In this document: positions 1 through 8,201 of the stretch, one piece after another | Layout of the letters: each line of letters opens with the position of its first letter | Position numbering within the stretch: the stretch's first letter is position 1 | Origin: Bacteroidaceae bacterium | GTDB taxonomy: Bacteria; Bacteroidota; Bacteroidia; Bacteroidales; Bacteroidaceae | DNA: 64,000 nucleotides | Direction of reading: 5' to 3' | Assembly (NCBI GenBank): GCA_900771425.1 | Contig: CAAGNV010000051.1 | Location: 20,345 to 84,344 of the forward strand | Translations under genes and position numbers: made by a program | The notes under the pieces: model-generated | The model's database searches: none | What the model was told of the DNA's origin: nothing | Seen by the model: only the letters and a program-made list of their open reading frames with translations

Positions 1-134
1 TTGTCGATGTCGAGTGGCTTATGAAACCGTGCATAATAGCGCATTCGTACCAATAACTCAGGATTGGTACGACCGATGTATTTGACTATACCGTGCAGTG
101 GTCGTTTTAGTTTTTTCTTGAAACTCTCTGTCAT
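1..134 (-). CDS. TupA-like ATP-grasp protein, N-terminal fragment (runs off window)
   Basis: The first 44 or so codons of a gene that continues beyond position 1. The visible residues begin MTESFKKKLKRPLHG and go on to PELLVRMRYYARFHKPLDID. This resembles the start of TupA-like ATP-grasp proteins, which usually have a basic leader followed by a 'RYR...GKxLDLKNPxTFNEK' block. Such proteins occur in bacterial polysaccharide clusters and are thought to ligate or modify sugar or teichuronopeptide precursors. Its ATG overlaps the TGA of the upstream glycosyltransferase in an ATGA arrangement, so the two are probably translationally coupled. The family call rests on a short N-terminus only. Confidence 0.6.
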   Translation of the reverse strand, partial: MTESFKKKLKRPLHGIVKYIGRTNPELLVRMRYYARFHKPLDID

Positions 135-952
135 TGTTGTTCGTGCTTGAGCTTCTTCTTGAGGCTTGATGCCATGTCCTTGAACTTCATCTTGTTTGAC
201 AGCACTTTATAGGTGTATGTAGGCATGAATACCAAGAACAGATATATGTATGACGTTATTGGTGAGTAGCCGAATACCTGCTGATATACTTTTGCATTGT
301 ATTTCACCAACCGGAATTTGCTGCGCGATACCGAACCGGCAGTTATGCGGTAGTATGCCAAGGGTTCGGTGATGGCATAGGCTACCTTGCAGTCCTTCAT
401 GATTGTGAGGAACAAGGCCCAGTCTTGACGGCGGCGGATTGTCGGCATGAAGTACTTGCCATGCTTGTGTGTGTCGTACAATGCGGTAAGGCAACCGATC
501 TTGTTGTCGTGCTTCAGGTCTGTAAGTGTCAGGCGCTCAGGCGCGATGACTATACCTATTTCGTTGTTTTGCTCGTCGCATTCCCAATACGACGAAAACG
601 TCAGGCAGCAGTCTTTTTCCTGTAAATACTTTATTTGTCGCTCCAACTTGTCGGCCATCCAGCGGTCATCGCTGTCACAGAATGAAATGTATCGTCCTTT
701 GGCTTCCTCGATGCATTTGTTGCGGCTGCAGCCCGGACCCTGATTGTCGGTAAAGAAAAAAGCCTTCACACGTGAATCCTTTTCTGCGTATTCCCGTATG
801 ATTTGCTGAGTCTTGCCGTCTGTCGAACAGTCGTCAGTGATAATCAGTTCTAAGTTTTTATATGTTTGGTTCAGTATGCTGTCGATACTCTCGGCCATGA
901 ATTTGCTGGAGTTGTATGTCGGCATGATTACTGAAACTAAATCCTGCTGCAT
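131..952 (-). CDS. Family 2 glycosyltransferase
   Basis: A 273-residue GT-A fold glycosyltransferase of the GT2 family, which transfers a sugar from a nucleotide donor during surface polysaccharide synthesis at the inner face of the cytoplasmic membrane. The N-terminus VSVIMPTYNSSKF, the ITDDCSTD nucleotide-binding segment near residues 38-45 and the metal-binding SFCDSDDRW (Asp93, Asp95, Asp96) are all intact. There are no obvious membrane spans except a hydrophobic stretch near residues 228-245. The gene has its own promoter and overlaps the next gene by 4 nt (ATGA), which suggests the tail of an O-antigen or exopolysaccharide operon continuing off the left edge. The sugar specificity cannot be told from sequence. 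Confidence 0.93.
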   Translation of the reverse strand: MQQDLVSVIMPTYNSSKFMAESIDSILNQTYKNLELIITDDCSTDGKTQQIIREYAEKDSRVKAFFFTDNQGPGCSRNKCIEEAKGRYISFCDSDDRWMADKLERQIKYLQEKDCCLTFSSYWECDEQNNEIGIVIAPERLTLTDLKHDNKIGCLTALYDTHKHGKYFMPTIRRRQDWALFLTIMKDCKVAYAITEPLAYYRITAGSVSRSKFRLVKYNAKVYQQVFGYSPITSYIYLFLVFMPTYTYKVLSNKMKFKDMASSLKKKLKHEQQ

Positions 953-976
953 CGCTTTTTTTCTTTAAAAGTTCTG

Positions 977-1007
977 CAAAGATACTACTTTTCGCCGATA
1001 ACACAAA
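977..1007 (-). promoter_or_regulatory. Bacteroidetes-type promoter of the glycosyltransferase operon
   Basis: On the minus strand there is a -33 TTTG (1004-1007), a 19-nt spacer and a -7 box TATCTTTG (977-984) followed by CA. This matches the TTTG / TAnnTTTG consensus of the Bacteroidetes housekeeping sigma factor and lies about 25 nt before the ATG. Confidence 0.75.
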
Positions 1008-1240
1008 ATTTTACGTGCTATTTTAGTGTTTGTTTGCTTGTTATTGTCAAAATATTTATCATTGCAAATGAAATTAATATTATTGAAAGTAAACATGAAA
1101 AGTAATGTCATGTGTGGAATCGCTTTCTTGCGCACAGTGTGGTGATGTGCGTTCGTGGGGATTTCGGCTTGTCGCAACGTGAGGAAATGCTGCATTGTGA
1201 GTGGGTTGTATGCTGATTGATGTTGGCTGAATTGGCTGGT

Positions 1241-1570
1241 TTCGACTTTTGGGACAATTACCCGACTAAAAGGAAACTATATTACAAAAATCCTATTTTT
1301 GCCCTTCCCTTGTTTACCCCCAAAACGGGGAATTCAGCCAAAACCACAGACAGAAAACGGCCTGTCATAAGTCTCTGATAATCATTACGCATAGGAGTAC
1401 CCAAAAATGCAGCCATATCTTCGGCCTGTAAGATTTGGTTCTTCGGCCGATAAGATTTGGTTCTTATGGCGATAAGATTTGGTTCTTCAGACGCGAAGAT
1501 ATGGCTGCGTTTTCTATAAGATGAAATCGGCAGTGGGCAAATATTACAAAAGTCCTATTTTCGGCAATGG
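1241..1570 (+). repeat. Interspersed repeat element, copy 1 (type A flanks)
   Basis: About 330 bp. The 100-bp core (1409-1508) has inverted arms GCAGCCATATCTTCGG / CGAAGATATGGCTGC around three direct repeats ATAAGATTTGGTTCTT (the first preceded by GT instead of AA). A box TCTGATAATCAT lies at 1373-1384, about 24 nt before the core. The element is bracketed by direct repeats ATTACAAAARTCCTATTTT (near 1272 and 1542). The left end (TTCGACTTTTGGGACAA, from 1241) is shared with copy 3. Confidence 0.9.
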
Positions 1571-1638
1571 CTGAAAATAGTAAAATTCATAGATGCCGTT
1601 CTATGTGCTGATTATTGTTATCCGTCACTTACGGCTTG

Positions 1639-2061
1639 TCAATACTTGCGGAAGGTCAGCGTGTTGGTGCTGTTCCTGAGTGTCATGCGGCTGTCGGTCA
1701 GTTCGTTGATGGCGAATCGTCCGTCGCTGCTGACTCCAAACCGTTGCAGGTCGGTGGCTGATGCTATCGAGTCGGTGTTGGCACGGTGAGCATAGATGTT
1801 GGTGAGTATCAGGCTGTCGCCCTTGTGACTGAATGTGGCAATGAATGGCCAGTCGTCGCTTGACTGGTCGGCGAACTGTATGAGTTGTAGTTTTACGGTG
1901 TAGAATATCTTTGATGTGTTGTCGGCCTTGACTTCGCCGGTAGCATTGTCTGTCCAGCGGGTGAGTTGCCAGTTGCCGTCGAGTTTGCCGTTCTCGTCCA
2001 TCTTGTCGCAGGCGAGGAGGCAAAGGAGAATGAGTATTGGTATGATGCGGGAGAGTTTCAT
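1639..2061 (-). CDS. Lipocalin-like lipoprotein
   Basis: A 140-residue lipoprotein. The signal peptide MKLSRIIPILILLCLLAC ends in a clear lipobox (LLAC, Cys18), so the protein is probably anchored in the outer membrane. The mature part starts LDGNWQLTRW and continues as alternating beta-strands to TNTLTFRKY, which is the pattern of the small lipocalin-like domains (DUF4847/DUF5004 type) common in Bacteroidales. No catalytic function is implied. It follows the Wzi-like gene with a 58-nt spacer made of a short satellite repeat. The family name is by pattern recognition, not by search. Confidence 0.75.
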   Translation of the reverse strand: MKLSRIIPILILLCLLACDKMDENGKLDGNWQLTRWTDNATGEVKADNTSKIFYTVKLQLIQFADQSSDDWPFIATFSHKGDSLILTNIYAHRANTDSIASATDLQRFGVSSDGRFAINELTDSRMTLRNSTNTLTFRKY

Positions 2062-2065
2062 GAGA

Positions 2066-2118
2066 TAATGGGGCTAAAGGGTCTAATAGGTCTAATGGGA
2101 CTAATGGGGGGCTGATGG
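2066..2118. repeat. GGTCTAATGG short tandem satellite
   Basis: The spacer is built from variants of GGTCTAATGG / GGACTAATGG (approximately five 9-11 nt units). A related array lies at 6708-6785. Confidence 0.75.
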
Positions 2119-2119
2119 G

Positions 2120-3622
2120 TTAGAAGAGTATGCCTGTCTTGCGGATGGTTAGGGCGAAGCCTGTGCTTTCGGGTATGAGGTCGCCGCGGTTGAGTCCGCA
2201 TGCAGCGGTGGCTGACCATCCCTTGAGGTATGAAGGCTTGTATGTCAGTTCGGCAAGGAAATAGCTCTGGTCAACCGGGTTGATGCTTGGGAAGTCGTAA
2301 GTCCCGAGGGTACGCAGGTTGGTGTAGAGCAGTCGGTAGTGGAGGTCTGCTGTTGGGTCGCCGGCGAGTCCGACGTGTATGGCGCTGACTCGGCTGTACT
2401 GTGGGACGAGCATTCCGTTGTTGTATATCGGCGAGAGCAGCAGTGGGTTTCCTACGTTCTGCCCCCAGTGTTGCCATGCACCGTAAACGTGGTGGGAGTA
2501 ATAGTTGTCCTTGCCGCTGATTTGAATCGGTACCAGGTCGTTCTCGTCGTGGTAGAGCCCGCCTGTCTGGTCTTTGGTGTAGAGGTATTCGGCCACGATG
2601 TTGCTGACAAAGGGGTTCTTCGGCAGGTTGGCTTCCAGTCCCCAGAGCATGTCTTTCCATCCGTACTGTACGAACATCTGGCTGTGGTCCTCGAAGAAGT
2701 GTTCGGCGTATGCTTTCACGTCCCATCCACGGCCTTGGTATCGGAGTTCCATGTACCAGTTGCCCAATTGGTTGCCTGCCACGTTGCTGTAGTCGCCGTC
2801 GTTCACGTCGTTGCCGCCGGGGATGAATGCGTCCCAGAAATCGCCGAGACCGTTGCCGAGGTCAACGTCGTTGAGGCGTGACTTCTGGTCGTCGCGGTTT
2901 ATCAGGTTATAACCACGTCCGCCGAACTGTGCCGCCATCTCAATGCCTAATGTTGCTGAAAGTGGGAACTTCTCTTCGTTGCCGATGCGCATGTAGCCTG
3001 CCTTGCTGTGGAACAGTGAGTTCTTTGTGTAGAGTTGGTCTGCGCGTACGAAGTCCTTCTGCCAGGTGTTGTCGGTATGAATGCCGTATGCCAGGTGTCC
3101 TTTCACTGATACCCAGTCGCCTGTGAAGTGCCAAGTCCACCAGTTAGGCAGTTCGAACCTTATCTGTGGGATAGGACGATAGTTGACCGACATGGTCATG
3201 CCGCCCGAACTGAGTTCGGTGTTGAGCATAGCCTGCGGTATCTCTTTGGCTCCGACGGTCATGCGGAAGTTCCGGAATTGTACGTCGCCGTAGAGTTGCT
3301 GCACTACAAATTTTGAGGTGAAGTGCACAGGTACAGCCAAATCCACGCCGTAGCCGTATCGCCAGTTAAGCAATGAGTCGTTGTCGGTCGATCGCTTGAT
3401 GGAGGCTCTCAGGTAGCCTGAGTTGGGTTCGGTTGTCGATAGTCCGTAGCGGTTCGATGAAAACCAAAATGGTGCGCAGTCGCCGTTGGCTGTGCTTCCG
3501 TTGAGTTCGACCGAATATTCGGTGTTGTCTGTCAGCCCTTCAATCTGAGCATAGGCAGCATGGCTTCCGAGCATTGTCGCCGCAAGAATGAATAAACGTG
3601 GTATCTGTCTTAAGTGAATCAT
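2120..3622 (-). CDS. Capsule assembly Wzi family outer-membrane protein
   Basis: A 500-residue beta-barrel protein. The signal peptide MIHLRQIPRLF...HAAYAQ is followed by the family hallmark EYSVELNGSTANGDCAPFWF-like opening and many amphipathic strands. It ends in LTIRKTGILF with a C-terminal Phe. Wzi proteins are outer-membrane lectin-like barrels that attach or organise capsular polysaccharide. In Bacteroidetes the family is large and the partner glycan is often unknown. The open frame extends seven codons further to a TTG, but that TTG lies inside the -7 promoter box, so the ATG ending at 3622 is the better start. It has its own promoter and precedes the lipoprotein gene. Confidence 0.85.
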   Translation of the reverse strand: MIHLRQIPRLFILAATMLGSHAAYAQIEGLTDNTEYSVELNGSTANGDCAPFWFSSNRYGLSTTEPNSGYLRASIKRSTDNDSLLNWRYGYGVDLAVPVHFTSKFVVQQLYGDVQFRNFRMTVGAKEIPQAMLNTELSSGGMTMSVNYRPIPQIRFELPNWWTWHFTGDWVSVKGHLAYGIHTDNTWQKDFVRADQLYTKNSLFHSKAGYMRIGNEEKFPLSATLGIEMAAQFGGRGYNLINRDDQKSRLNDVDLGNGLGDFWDAFIPGGNDVNDGDYSNVAGNQLGNWYMELRYQGRGWDVKAYAEHFFEDHSQMFVQYGWKDMLWGLEANLPKNPFVSNIVAEYLYTKDQTGGLYHDENDLVPIQISGKDNYYSHHVYGAWQHWGQNVGNPLLLSPIYNNGMLVPQYSRVSAIHVGLAGDPTADLHYRLLYTNLRTLGTYDFPSINPVDQSYFLAELTYKPSYLKGWSATAACGLNRGDLIPESTGFALTIRKTGILF

Positions 3623-3640
3623 ATCTTTATATTTACGTTG

Positions 3641-3672
3641 CAAAGTTAATATATTTGCTGAAAACGGACAAA
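3641..3672 (-). promoter_or_regulatory. Promoter of the Wzi-like gene; decides its start codon
   Basis: On the minus strand there is a -33 TTTG (3669-3672), a 20-nt spacer and a perfect -7 box TAACTTTG (3641-3648) followed by CA. The predicted transcript begins just downstream, which rules out the upstream TTG start. Confidence 0.8.
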
Positions 3673-3778
3673 TAAATCATGAAAAATGCGTTGCAACTGC
3701 TCTGCCACTGCTCTGCATTTCGGCTATTGCCCAATCTGCGGAGTCTCTTTTGCTTTATTACACATAAGTATGGAACGC

Positions 3779-5842
3779 CTAAAACGTGTACCTCAACTGT
3801 AGTTGAAAGTCCTCACGGTGACTGCGGTCAATCAGTTCCTGTGCCGTGCCGATGGTGTTGCGGTTGAAATATTTCGTGGCAGACAATTTGGCGTTGAGCG
3901 TGAGGCTGTTCAGGAGCCGTGGCATGACTGGTGTCGAAAGCAAGATTGAGGCTCGGATGCCGTGGTAGGCGTACGATGCCATGCCCATTGTATATAGCAG
4001 TGACGGCTCGTAACCGTAGATGCGTGAGTCGTAGTCGTCGGTGTGGAAATAAATGATGCTGAGGTCGATATGCCGTTTCGTTTCGGTTGATGGCTTCCAG
4101 CGTAGTTGTTCCGACAGACCGTAACCGACGGCATTGCCGTTGGCCGGCTTGAATGCCATGCTGAGCGAGGCGACCGACTTCAGCGTCAGATGCGGGTTGA
4201 CCGTAAGTGTGTTTTGCAGTCGGACCTGTTGGTTCGTATAGTAGTAGAGTTCTTTCTTGTCTTCATTGACTTTCACGTCTTTCTGCTTCGACTTGATGCG
4301 GTAGCGCAGTTGCCAAGTGGATTGTTCGGAAGGCTGGTACTGCACCTGGCCGAGGACGTCGAACCCTGACGAACTCTCTGACACCTGGTACTTAAGCCAC
4401 GGAAAGTAGAACCAGTCGGCGTAAGCCGTGACTTGCACGTGTGGCACTGGCTCGCACTTCACGGCAAGGCATACTCCGCTCTCGTTCTGGACACTGCTGT
4501 TCTCACCGAACGAACGTGCATGGAGCGATGTATAGTCTTTCGAGTAATAGCGTTGTGTTAGCGATATGTTTGTCGTCGAATTCATGCGGTACTGGGCAGC
4601 GTTGAGTGTGGCGATGCCACCGTAGGCGGTCGATGCAGTCTCGCCTTGTACCGAGAAGGTGGAACCCCCGTAACCGTATGCTATGCTGAAGTTGGTGAAG
4701 TCCGTACCCGAAGGATTGTAGCGACGGTAAATGGTTGACGGAGTGTCGCATACAGGCATGAGTGGAACTGACAGATGACTGTGAACGGCAGTCAGCGCCG
4801 TCGTCCATCGGCCGATGCTGATACTGGCATTGCCACCAAAAGTCGTCTCGCTCACGTTATGACGCTTGCTGCGCTCCAGCTGGGTGCGGTGAAGACCGTC
4901 GGTCTTGAGCGATGAGAGGTAGCCGACCGTATCGGTGCGGAAGGTGCCGTCGATGTCGTTGTACGAGAAAAAGGCATTGACCGTCAGTGCCCGAAGTGGT
5001 TTTACGGACAAGGCAATGCCACGGAAGTAGTTGGCCTCCATTGTCGATGAATGACGTGTGAAACCACGGTTGCTGCTGCCCGAACTCCCTAACATGGCCA
5101 GTTTGCCGAAACTGAGGTTGGAATTGATGACCAGTCCCTGTGCAAAGCCGACTCGGTAGTCACCTATTATTATATTACGCACAAGACCACGATTGTGCTT
5201 GTACTGCACGTATGCCGAGACATAATCGAGATGCTTCTCGCCGCCGTCTTTTTCAACCTGGATGCCTGCATACAGTCGGTTCATCGATGTCAGACTGTAG
5301 CGCAGTGAGTAATCGGAGTTGTTGCCGAGGTAAATCTTGTTGGGTGACTTTGCAAGCACACTGTCGGGCTTCGAACGGTAACCGTCCTTGACATAGAATG
5401 GAATATCGGTGCGTGCAGTCAGTTCGTGCTCGGAAAAGCGCAGCAGGTTACGGAGCGTAGGGGATGACGTCGTGGAACTTACGGGCGCGACTGTGCAGAA
5501 CAACTGTAGCCGCCGGCGAGTGGAAAAGTCGATGCTACGGATGAGCATCAGTTCGCCCAAGGACATAAAAAGACCGTTTCTCTCGCGATAAAACAAGATG
5601 TCCTTGACTTGATTATCAGAGAGAAACGGTAGTTGATGCAACTCGCTTTCAGTGGCGGTGTTCAGGTCGATGGGTTGATGGCGTAGTTCTTCCAACTCAA
5701 GAATTACAGCCTGTGCCGACTCTTCGTCTTCATCCATCTCGTCGAATATCTCAGCTACAAAGTCGTTCCAATCGAGCGACGATTGAGCATTGATGCCGAC
5801 GGCGCATAAGATGAAAATGAGTGTCAGCAGCGTGTACTTCAT
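3779..5842 (-). CDS. Helix-hairpin-helix / outer-membrane beta-barrel protein
   Basis: A 687-residue secreted protein. A signal peptide (cleaved after INAQ) is followed by an acidic segment and then a ComEA-like helix-hairpin-helix region (about residues 55-110, containing PIDLNTATESELHQLPFLS and NGLFMSLGELMLIRSID). The rest is a long beta-rich segment ending LQLRYTF, the C-terminal aromatic signature of an outer-membrane barrel. This HhH-plus-barrel architecture is found in Bacteroidetes. The HhH fold usually binds DNA, but no role is established for the combined protein. Its ATG overlaps the TGA of the upstream CPBP gene by 4 nt, so they are coupled. Confidence 0.8.
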   Translation of the reverse strand: MKYTLLTLIFILCAVGINAQSSLDWNDFVAEIFDEMDEDEESAQAVILELEELRHQPIDLNTATESELHQLPFLSDNQVKDILFYRERNGLFMSLGELMLIRSIDFSTRRRLQLFCTVAPVSSTTSSPTLRNLLRFSEHELTARTDIPFYVKDGYRSKPDSVLAKSPNKIYLGNNSDYSLRYSLTSMNRLYAGIQVEKDGGEKHLDYVSAYVQYKHNRGLVRNIIIGDYRVGFAQGLVINSNLSFGKLAMLGSSGSSNRGFTRHSSTMEANYFRGIALSVKPLRALTVNAFFSYNDIDGTFRTDTVGYLSSLKTDGLHRTQLERSKRHNVSETTFGGNASISIGRWTTALTAVHSHLSVPLMPVCDTPSTIYRRYNPSGTDFTNFSIAYGYGGSTFSVQGETASTAYGGIATLNAAQYRMNSTTNISLTQRYYSKDYTSLHARSFGENSSVQNESGVCLAVKCEPVPHVQVTAYADWFYFPWLKYQVSESSSGFDVLGQVQYQPSEQSTWQLRYRIKSKQKDVKVNEDKKELYYYTNQQVRLQNTLTVNPHLTLKSVASLSMAFKPANGNAVGYGLSEQLRWKPSTETKRHIDLSIIYFHTDDYDSRIYGYEPSLLYTMGMASYAYHGIRASILLSTPVMPRLLNSLTLNAKLSATKYFNRNTIGTAQELIDRSHREDFQLQLRYTF

Positions 5843-6663
5843 GCCTTCTTCCAGTACCAGTAAAAGAACGAGACGGATAAAATCAGGCAGAGTCCCAATG
5901 TCATGTAGGTGTTGGTATGTCCGCCAAGCAAGCCTGAGAACGTGATGCTGTCGGCTTCGTCACCATATAAGTTCATCATCACAACTGCATACGAGTTGTT
6001 GATGGCGTGAACGGCGCAGCAAAGCCAAAGGCTCTCAGTCTTGCAATAGATGATGCCGAGTATGACACCAACCACCATGGCAAACGGAATTTGGACTGGA
6101 TTACCGTGCACGGCACCGAATATAAATGCTGAAATAAGTATTGTCGCCCATGGACCTAAACCCTTTTCACGCAGTTTGTTCATCAGTGCACCGCGGAATG
6201 TAACCTCTTCGGCAATAGGTCCAACCAACCCAATGGCAATCATGCCTGGTATGGTGCTTGCCATTGCAATCATCTGTTCGCCCAAGAAGTCTGGGAAATC
6301 GAGCATCTCGTTGACGATGTCGGATGCTAGGATGCCTGCCAAGGATGCTAACAGAATGGCAGGGACGAGTTTCCATTGAATCTTACCTGCACTGAACGCC
6401 TTCTTCAGGTTGACATACTTGATGATTGCAAATATTGTGATGGCTGCTATTGACGACAGCAACAGAATCATACCTAAGTGCTGCATCATCGTAAATGGCA
6501 ATTCTTCGAATATCTGCCTAGGGTCTAATCCTTTGAGTATAAGACTGACGGCGGAGATTACTGAGTCTATCATGACAAATACGAGTTGAGGCACATTAAA
6601 GATTACGATGATGAGCAGGCAGATGCCGATGATGGACAGAATGTTTTTGCTTTTTGAGTTCAT
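5839..6663 (-). CDS. CPBP family intramembrane glutamic endopeptidase
   Basis: A 274-residue polytopic membrane protein with the three conserved CPBP (Abi, Rce1-like) motifs: EEVTFRG (Glu152, Glu153, Arg157), FGAVHG (His186) and HAINN (His219, Asn223). These residues form the catalytic site of type II CAAX-like intramembrane proteases. About seven hydrophobic helices can be seen. The substrate is unknown. Because the following HhH/barrel gene overlaps its stop codon, it may act on, or be produced with, that envelope protein. No promoter box is visible in the 130 nt upstream, so it may be read through from murI. Confidence 0.9.
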   Translation of the reverse strand: MNSKSKNILSIIGICLLIIVIFNVPQLVFVMIDSVISAVSLILKGLDPRQIFEELPFTMMQHLGMILLLSSIAAITIFAIIKYVNLKKAFSAGKIQWKLVPAILLASLAGILASDIVNEMLDFPDFLGEQMIAMASTIPGMIAIGLVGPIAEEVTFRGALMNKLREKGLGPWATILISAFIFGAVHGNPVQIPFAMVVGVILGIIYCKTESLWLCCAVHAINNSYAVVMMNLYGDEADSITFSGLLGGHTNTYMTLGLCLILSVSFFYWYWKKA

Positions 6664-6707
6664 TGTGCTTAAGTTTTTTCGTTGTGGATGTTTGTAGTTT
6701 TTTTTAT

Positions 6708-6785
6708 AGGGCTAATGGGTCTAATGGGTCTGATGGGATGATGGGTCTAATGGGACTGATAGGGCGGATGATAGGGCTTTTGGGT
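6708..6785. repeat. GGGTCTAATGG short tandem satellite
   Basis: Six to seven imperfect units of GGGTCTAAT / GGGACTGAT type fill most of the murI-CPBP spacer. They are close in sequence to the array at 2066-2118, 4.6 kb away. Confidence 0.75.
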
Positions 6786-6795
6786 AAACGAGGGG

Positions 6796-7608
6796 CTATA
6801 TTCGTTGCACTTCCATCACGTCCTGCCCGATGAACATCGATGCCTGTTCCTTGAAACGGTCGGGCGACTCTGATGTGAAATACTGGCAGGTGGCTGTCTT
6901 GGTCAGCCGTGCGTCCATGTCGGGATGACGTCGAAGGTAGTCGATAAGGCTGCTGGCTATGTAGCTGCCCTGTGATATGAGTTCGATGCCTTCGGGGCAG
7001 AACTGCCGTATCTTGTCGATGAGCAGAGGGTAGTGTGTGCAACCGAGTATGACGGCATCGATGAGTGGGTCGGTGCGGAGCAATGTCTCGATTCGTTCAC
7101 GGATGAATGGATCGGCACTTGGCTTGGCATACTCGCCGTTCTCTATCAGTGGTACCCACATAGGGCAGGCAAGTCCGGTGACGGTAACGTCGGGTGACAG
7201 TTTCTGTATCTCGAGAGTGTAGGACTCGGAACGTATGGTCCCTTCAGTTGCAAGAATGCCCACGTGGCGCGACTTGGTGTGGCTGCCGATGATTTCGGCC
7301 GTAGGCCGTATGACGCCAAGCACACGACGGTCGGGGTAGTGATGCGGCAACCAGTTCTGCTGGATGTTGCGCAATGCCTTTGCTGATGCGGTGTTGCAAC
7401 CGAGTATGATGAGCGGACAACCCATGGCGAAGAGTTTCTGCACGGCTTCGAGCGTGAACTGATAGACCACGTCGAACGAGCGCGTGCCGTAGGGTGCACG
7501 TGCGTTGTCGCCGAAGTAGATGTAGTCGTACTGCGGCATTTGCTGACGAATGCTGTCGAGTATGGTCAGACCACCATAGCCTGAGTCGAATATGCCTATC
7601 GGTGTCAC
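6796..7608 (-). CDS. murI: Glutamate racemase
   Basis: A 270-residue cofactor-independent racemase that makes D-glutamate for peptidoglycan. The two catalytic cysteines are in GCNTAS (Cys71) and GCTHYP (Cys190), and the substrate loop FDSGYGG (Asp8, Ser9) is intact. The start is GTG at 7608, one nucleotide after the stop of the ompH paralogue, which implies tight coupling. In many Bacteroidales murI closes the uppS-bamA-ompH-ompH cluster. Here it sits with one ompH copy about 7 kb away from bamA. Confidence 0.97.
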   Translation of the reverse strand: MTPIGIFDSGYGGLTILDSIRQQMPQYDYIYFGDNARAPYGTRSFDVVYQFTLEAVQKLFAMGCPLIILGCNTASAKALRNIQQNWLPHHYPDRRVLGVIRPTAEIIGSHTKSRHVGILATEGTIRSESYTLEIQKLSPDVTVTGLACPMWVPLIENGEYAKPSADPFIRERIETLLRTDPLIDAVILGCTHYPLLIDKIRQFCPEGIELISQGSYIASSLIDYLRRHPDMDARLTKTATCQYFTSESPDRFKEQASMFIGQDVMEVQRI

Positions 7609-7609
7609 C

Positions 7610-8182
7610 TTACTTGATTTTATTCAGTACTTCGTCCGTGATGTCAACTCCCAGCGATGGATTGATGAACGGATATGAGTTGTTGTCGGTGTTGAGGATG
7701 TAGGCAAAGCCGTTCTTGGTGCCTACGTCGGCGAGTATGTTGTCCAGACGCTCCCTGATTGGCTCCATCATCTCTGTTTCTGCCTGACTGATGAGCCGTT
7801 GTGCCTCTTGCTTGAATGCAACGCTCTGCTCCATCAGCTGCTGAAGTTCCTTCTGGCGTTTCAGCAGAATGTTTTGCGGAAATGACTTCTGTCCGTCGAT
7901 ATATTCCTCGAATTGTTTGTTGAAGGCTTCTTCGGAGCGTTTCAACTCGTTGTCGTATGCTGTGCGCAGTTCGGCAAGGCTCTGTTGTGCTTTTGCGTAT
8001 TCAGGCATTGCTTCCAGTGCTTTTGAATAGCTGATGTAGCCGAACTTCTGCTGTGCAGGTGCCGCCTGACTTTCTGTGGCGGTCGGTCCTGCGGCCGATG
8101 GCACGCTGCTGCCGACTTGTTCCTGTGCCATGATTGAGGTACAGAACATGAGCGCAAGTGCCGTGATTGTTGTTTTATGCAT
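7610..8182 (-). CDS. OmpH/Skp family periplasmic chaperone (paralogue 1)
   Basis: A 190-residue OmpH/Skp-like protein starting MHKTTITALALMFCTSIMAQ. A signal peptide is followed by a Pro/Ala/Gln-rich stretch and then a beta-strand/long coiled-coil body (KFGYISYSKALEAMPEYAKAQQ...). It ends with the conserved region ILNTDNNSYPFINPSLGVDITDEV. Skp-type chaperones hold unfolded outer-membrane proteins for BamA. The frame also has an in-frame TTG six codons upstream, but the ATG gives a normal signal peptide. It is the third OmpH homologue of the window and is coupled to murI. Confidence 0.9.
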   Translation of the reverse strand: MHKTTITALALMFCTSIMAQEQVGSSVPSAAGPTATESQAAPAQQKFGYISYSKALEAMPEYAKAQQSLAELRTAYDNELKRSEEAFNKQFEEYIDGQKSFPQNILLKRQKELQQLMEQSVAFKQEAQRLISQAETEMMEPIRERLDNILADVGTKNGFAYILNTDNNSYPFINPSLGVDITDEVLNKIK

Positions 8183-8201
8183 GGTGATAAGTGTTTTCAA
8201 A

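Larger units (their letters stand above)
953..1638. other. Intergenic region with promoter and repeat copy 1
   Basis: This stretch holds the promoter of the glycosyltransferase (977-1007), about 230 nt of AT-rich sequence with no convincing ORF (1008-1240), and the first copy of the interspersed repeat (1241-1570). After the repeat only about 70 nt remain before the 3' end of the lipoprotein gene. Confidence 0.7.

Noticed and set aside
1409..1508. Repeat core as a small CRISPR array
   Set aside because: The repeats are 16 nt with linkers of only 6 nt that are themselves conserved between copies, and no cas genes are present.
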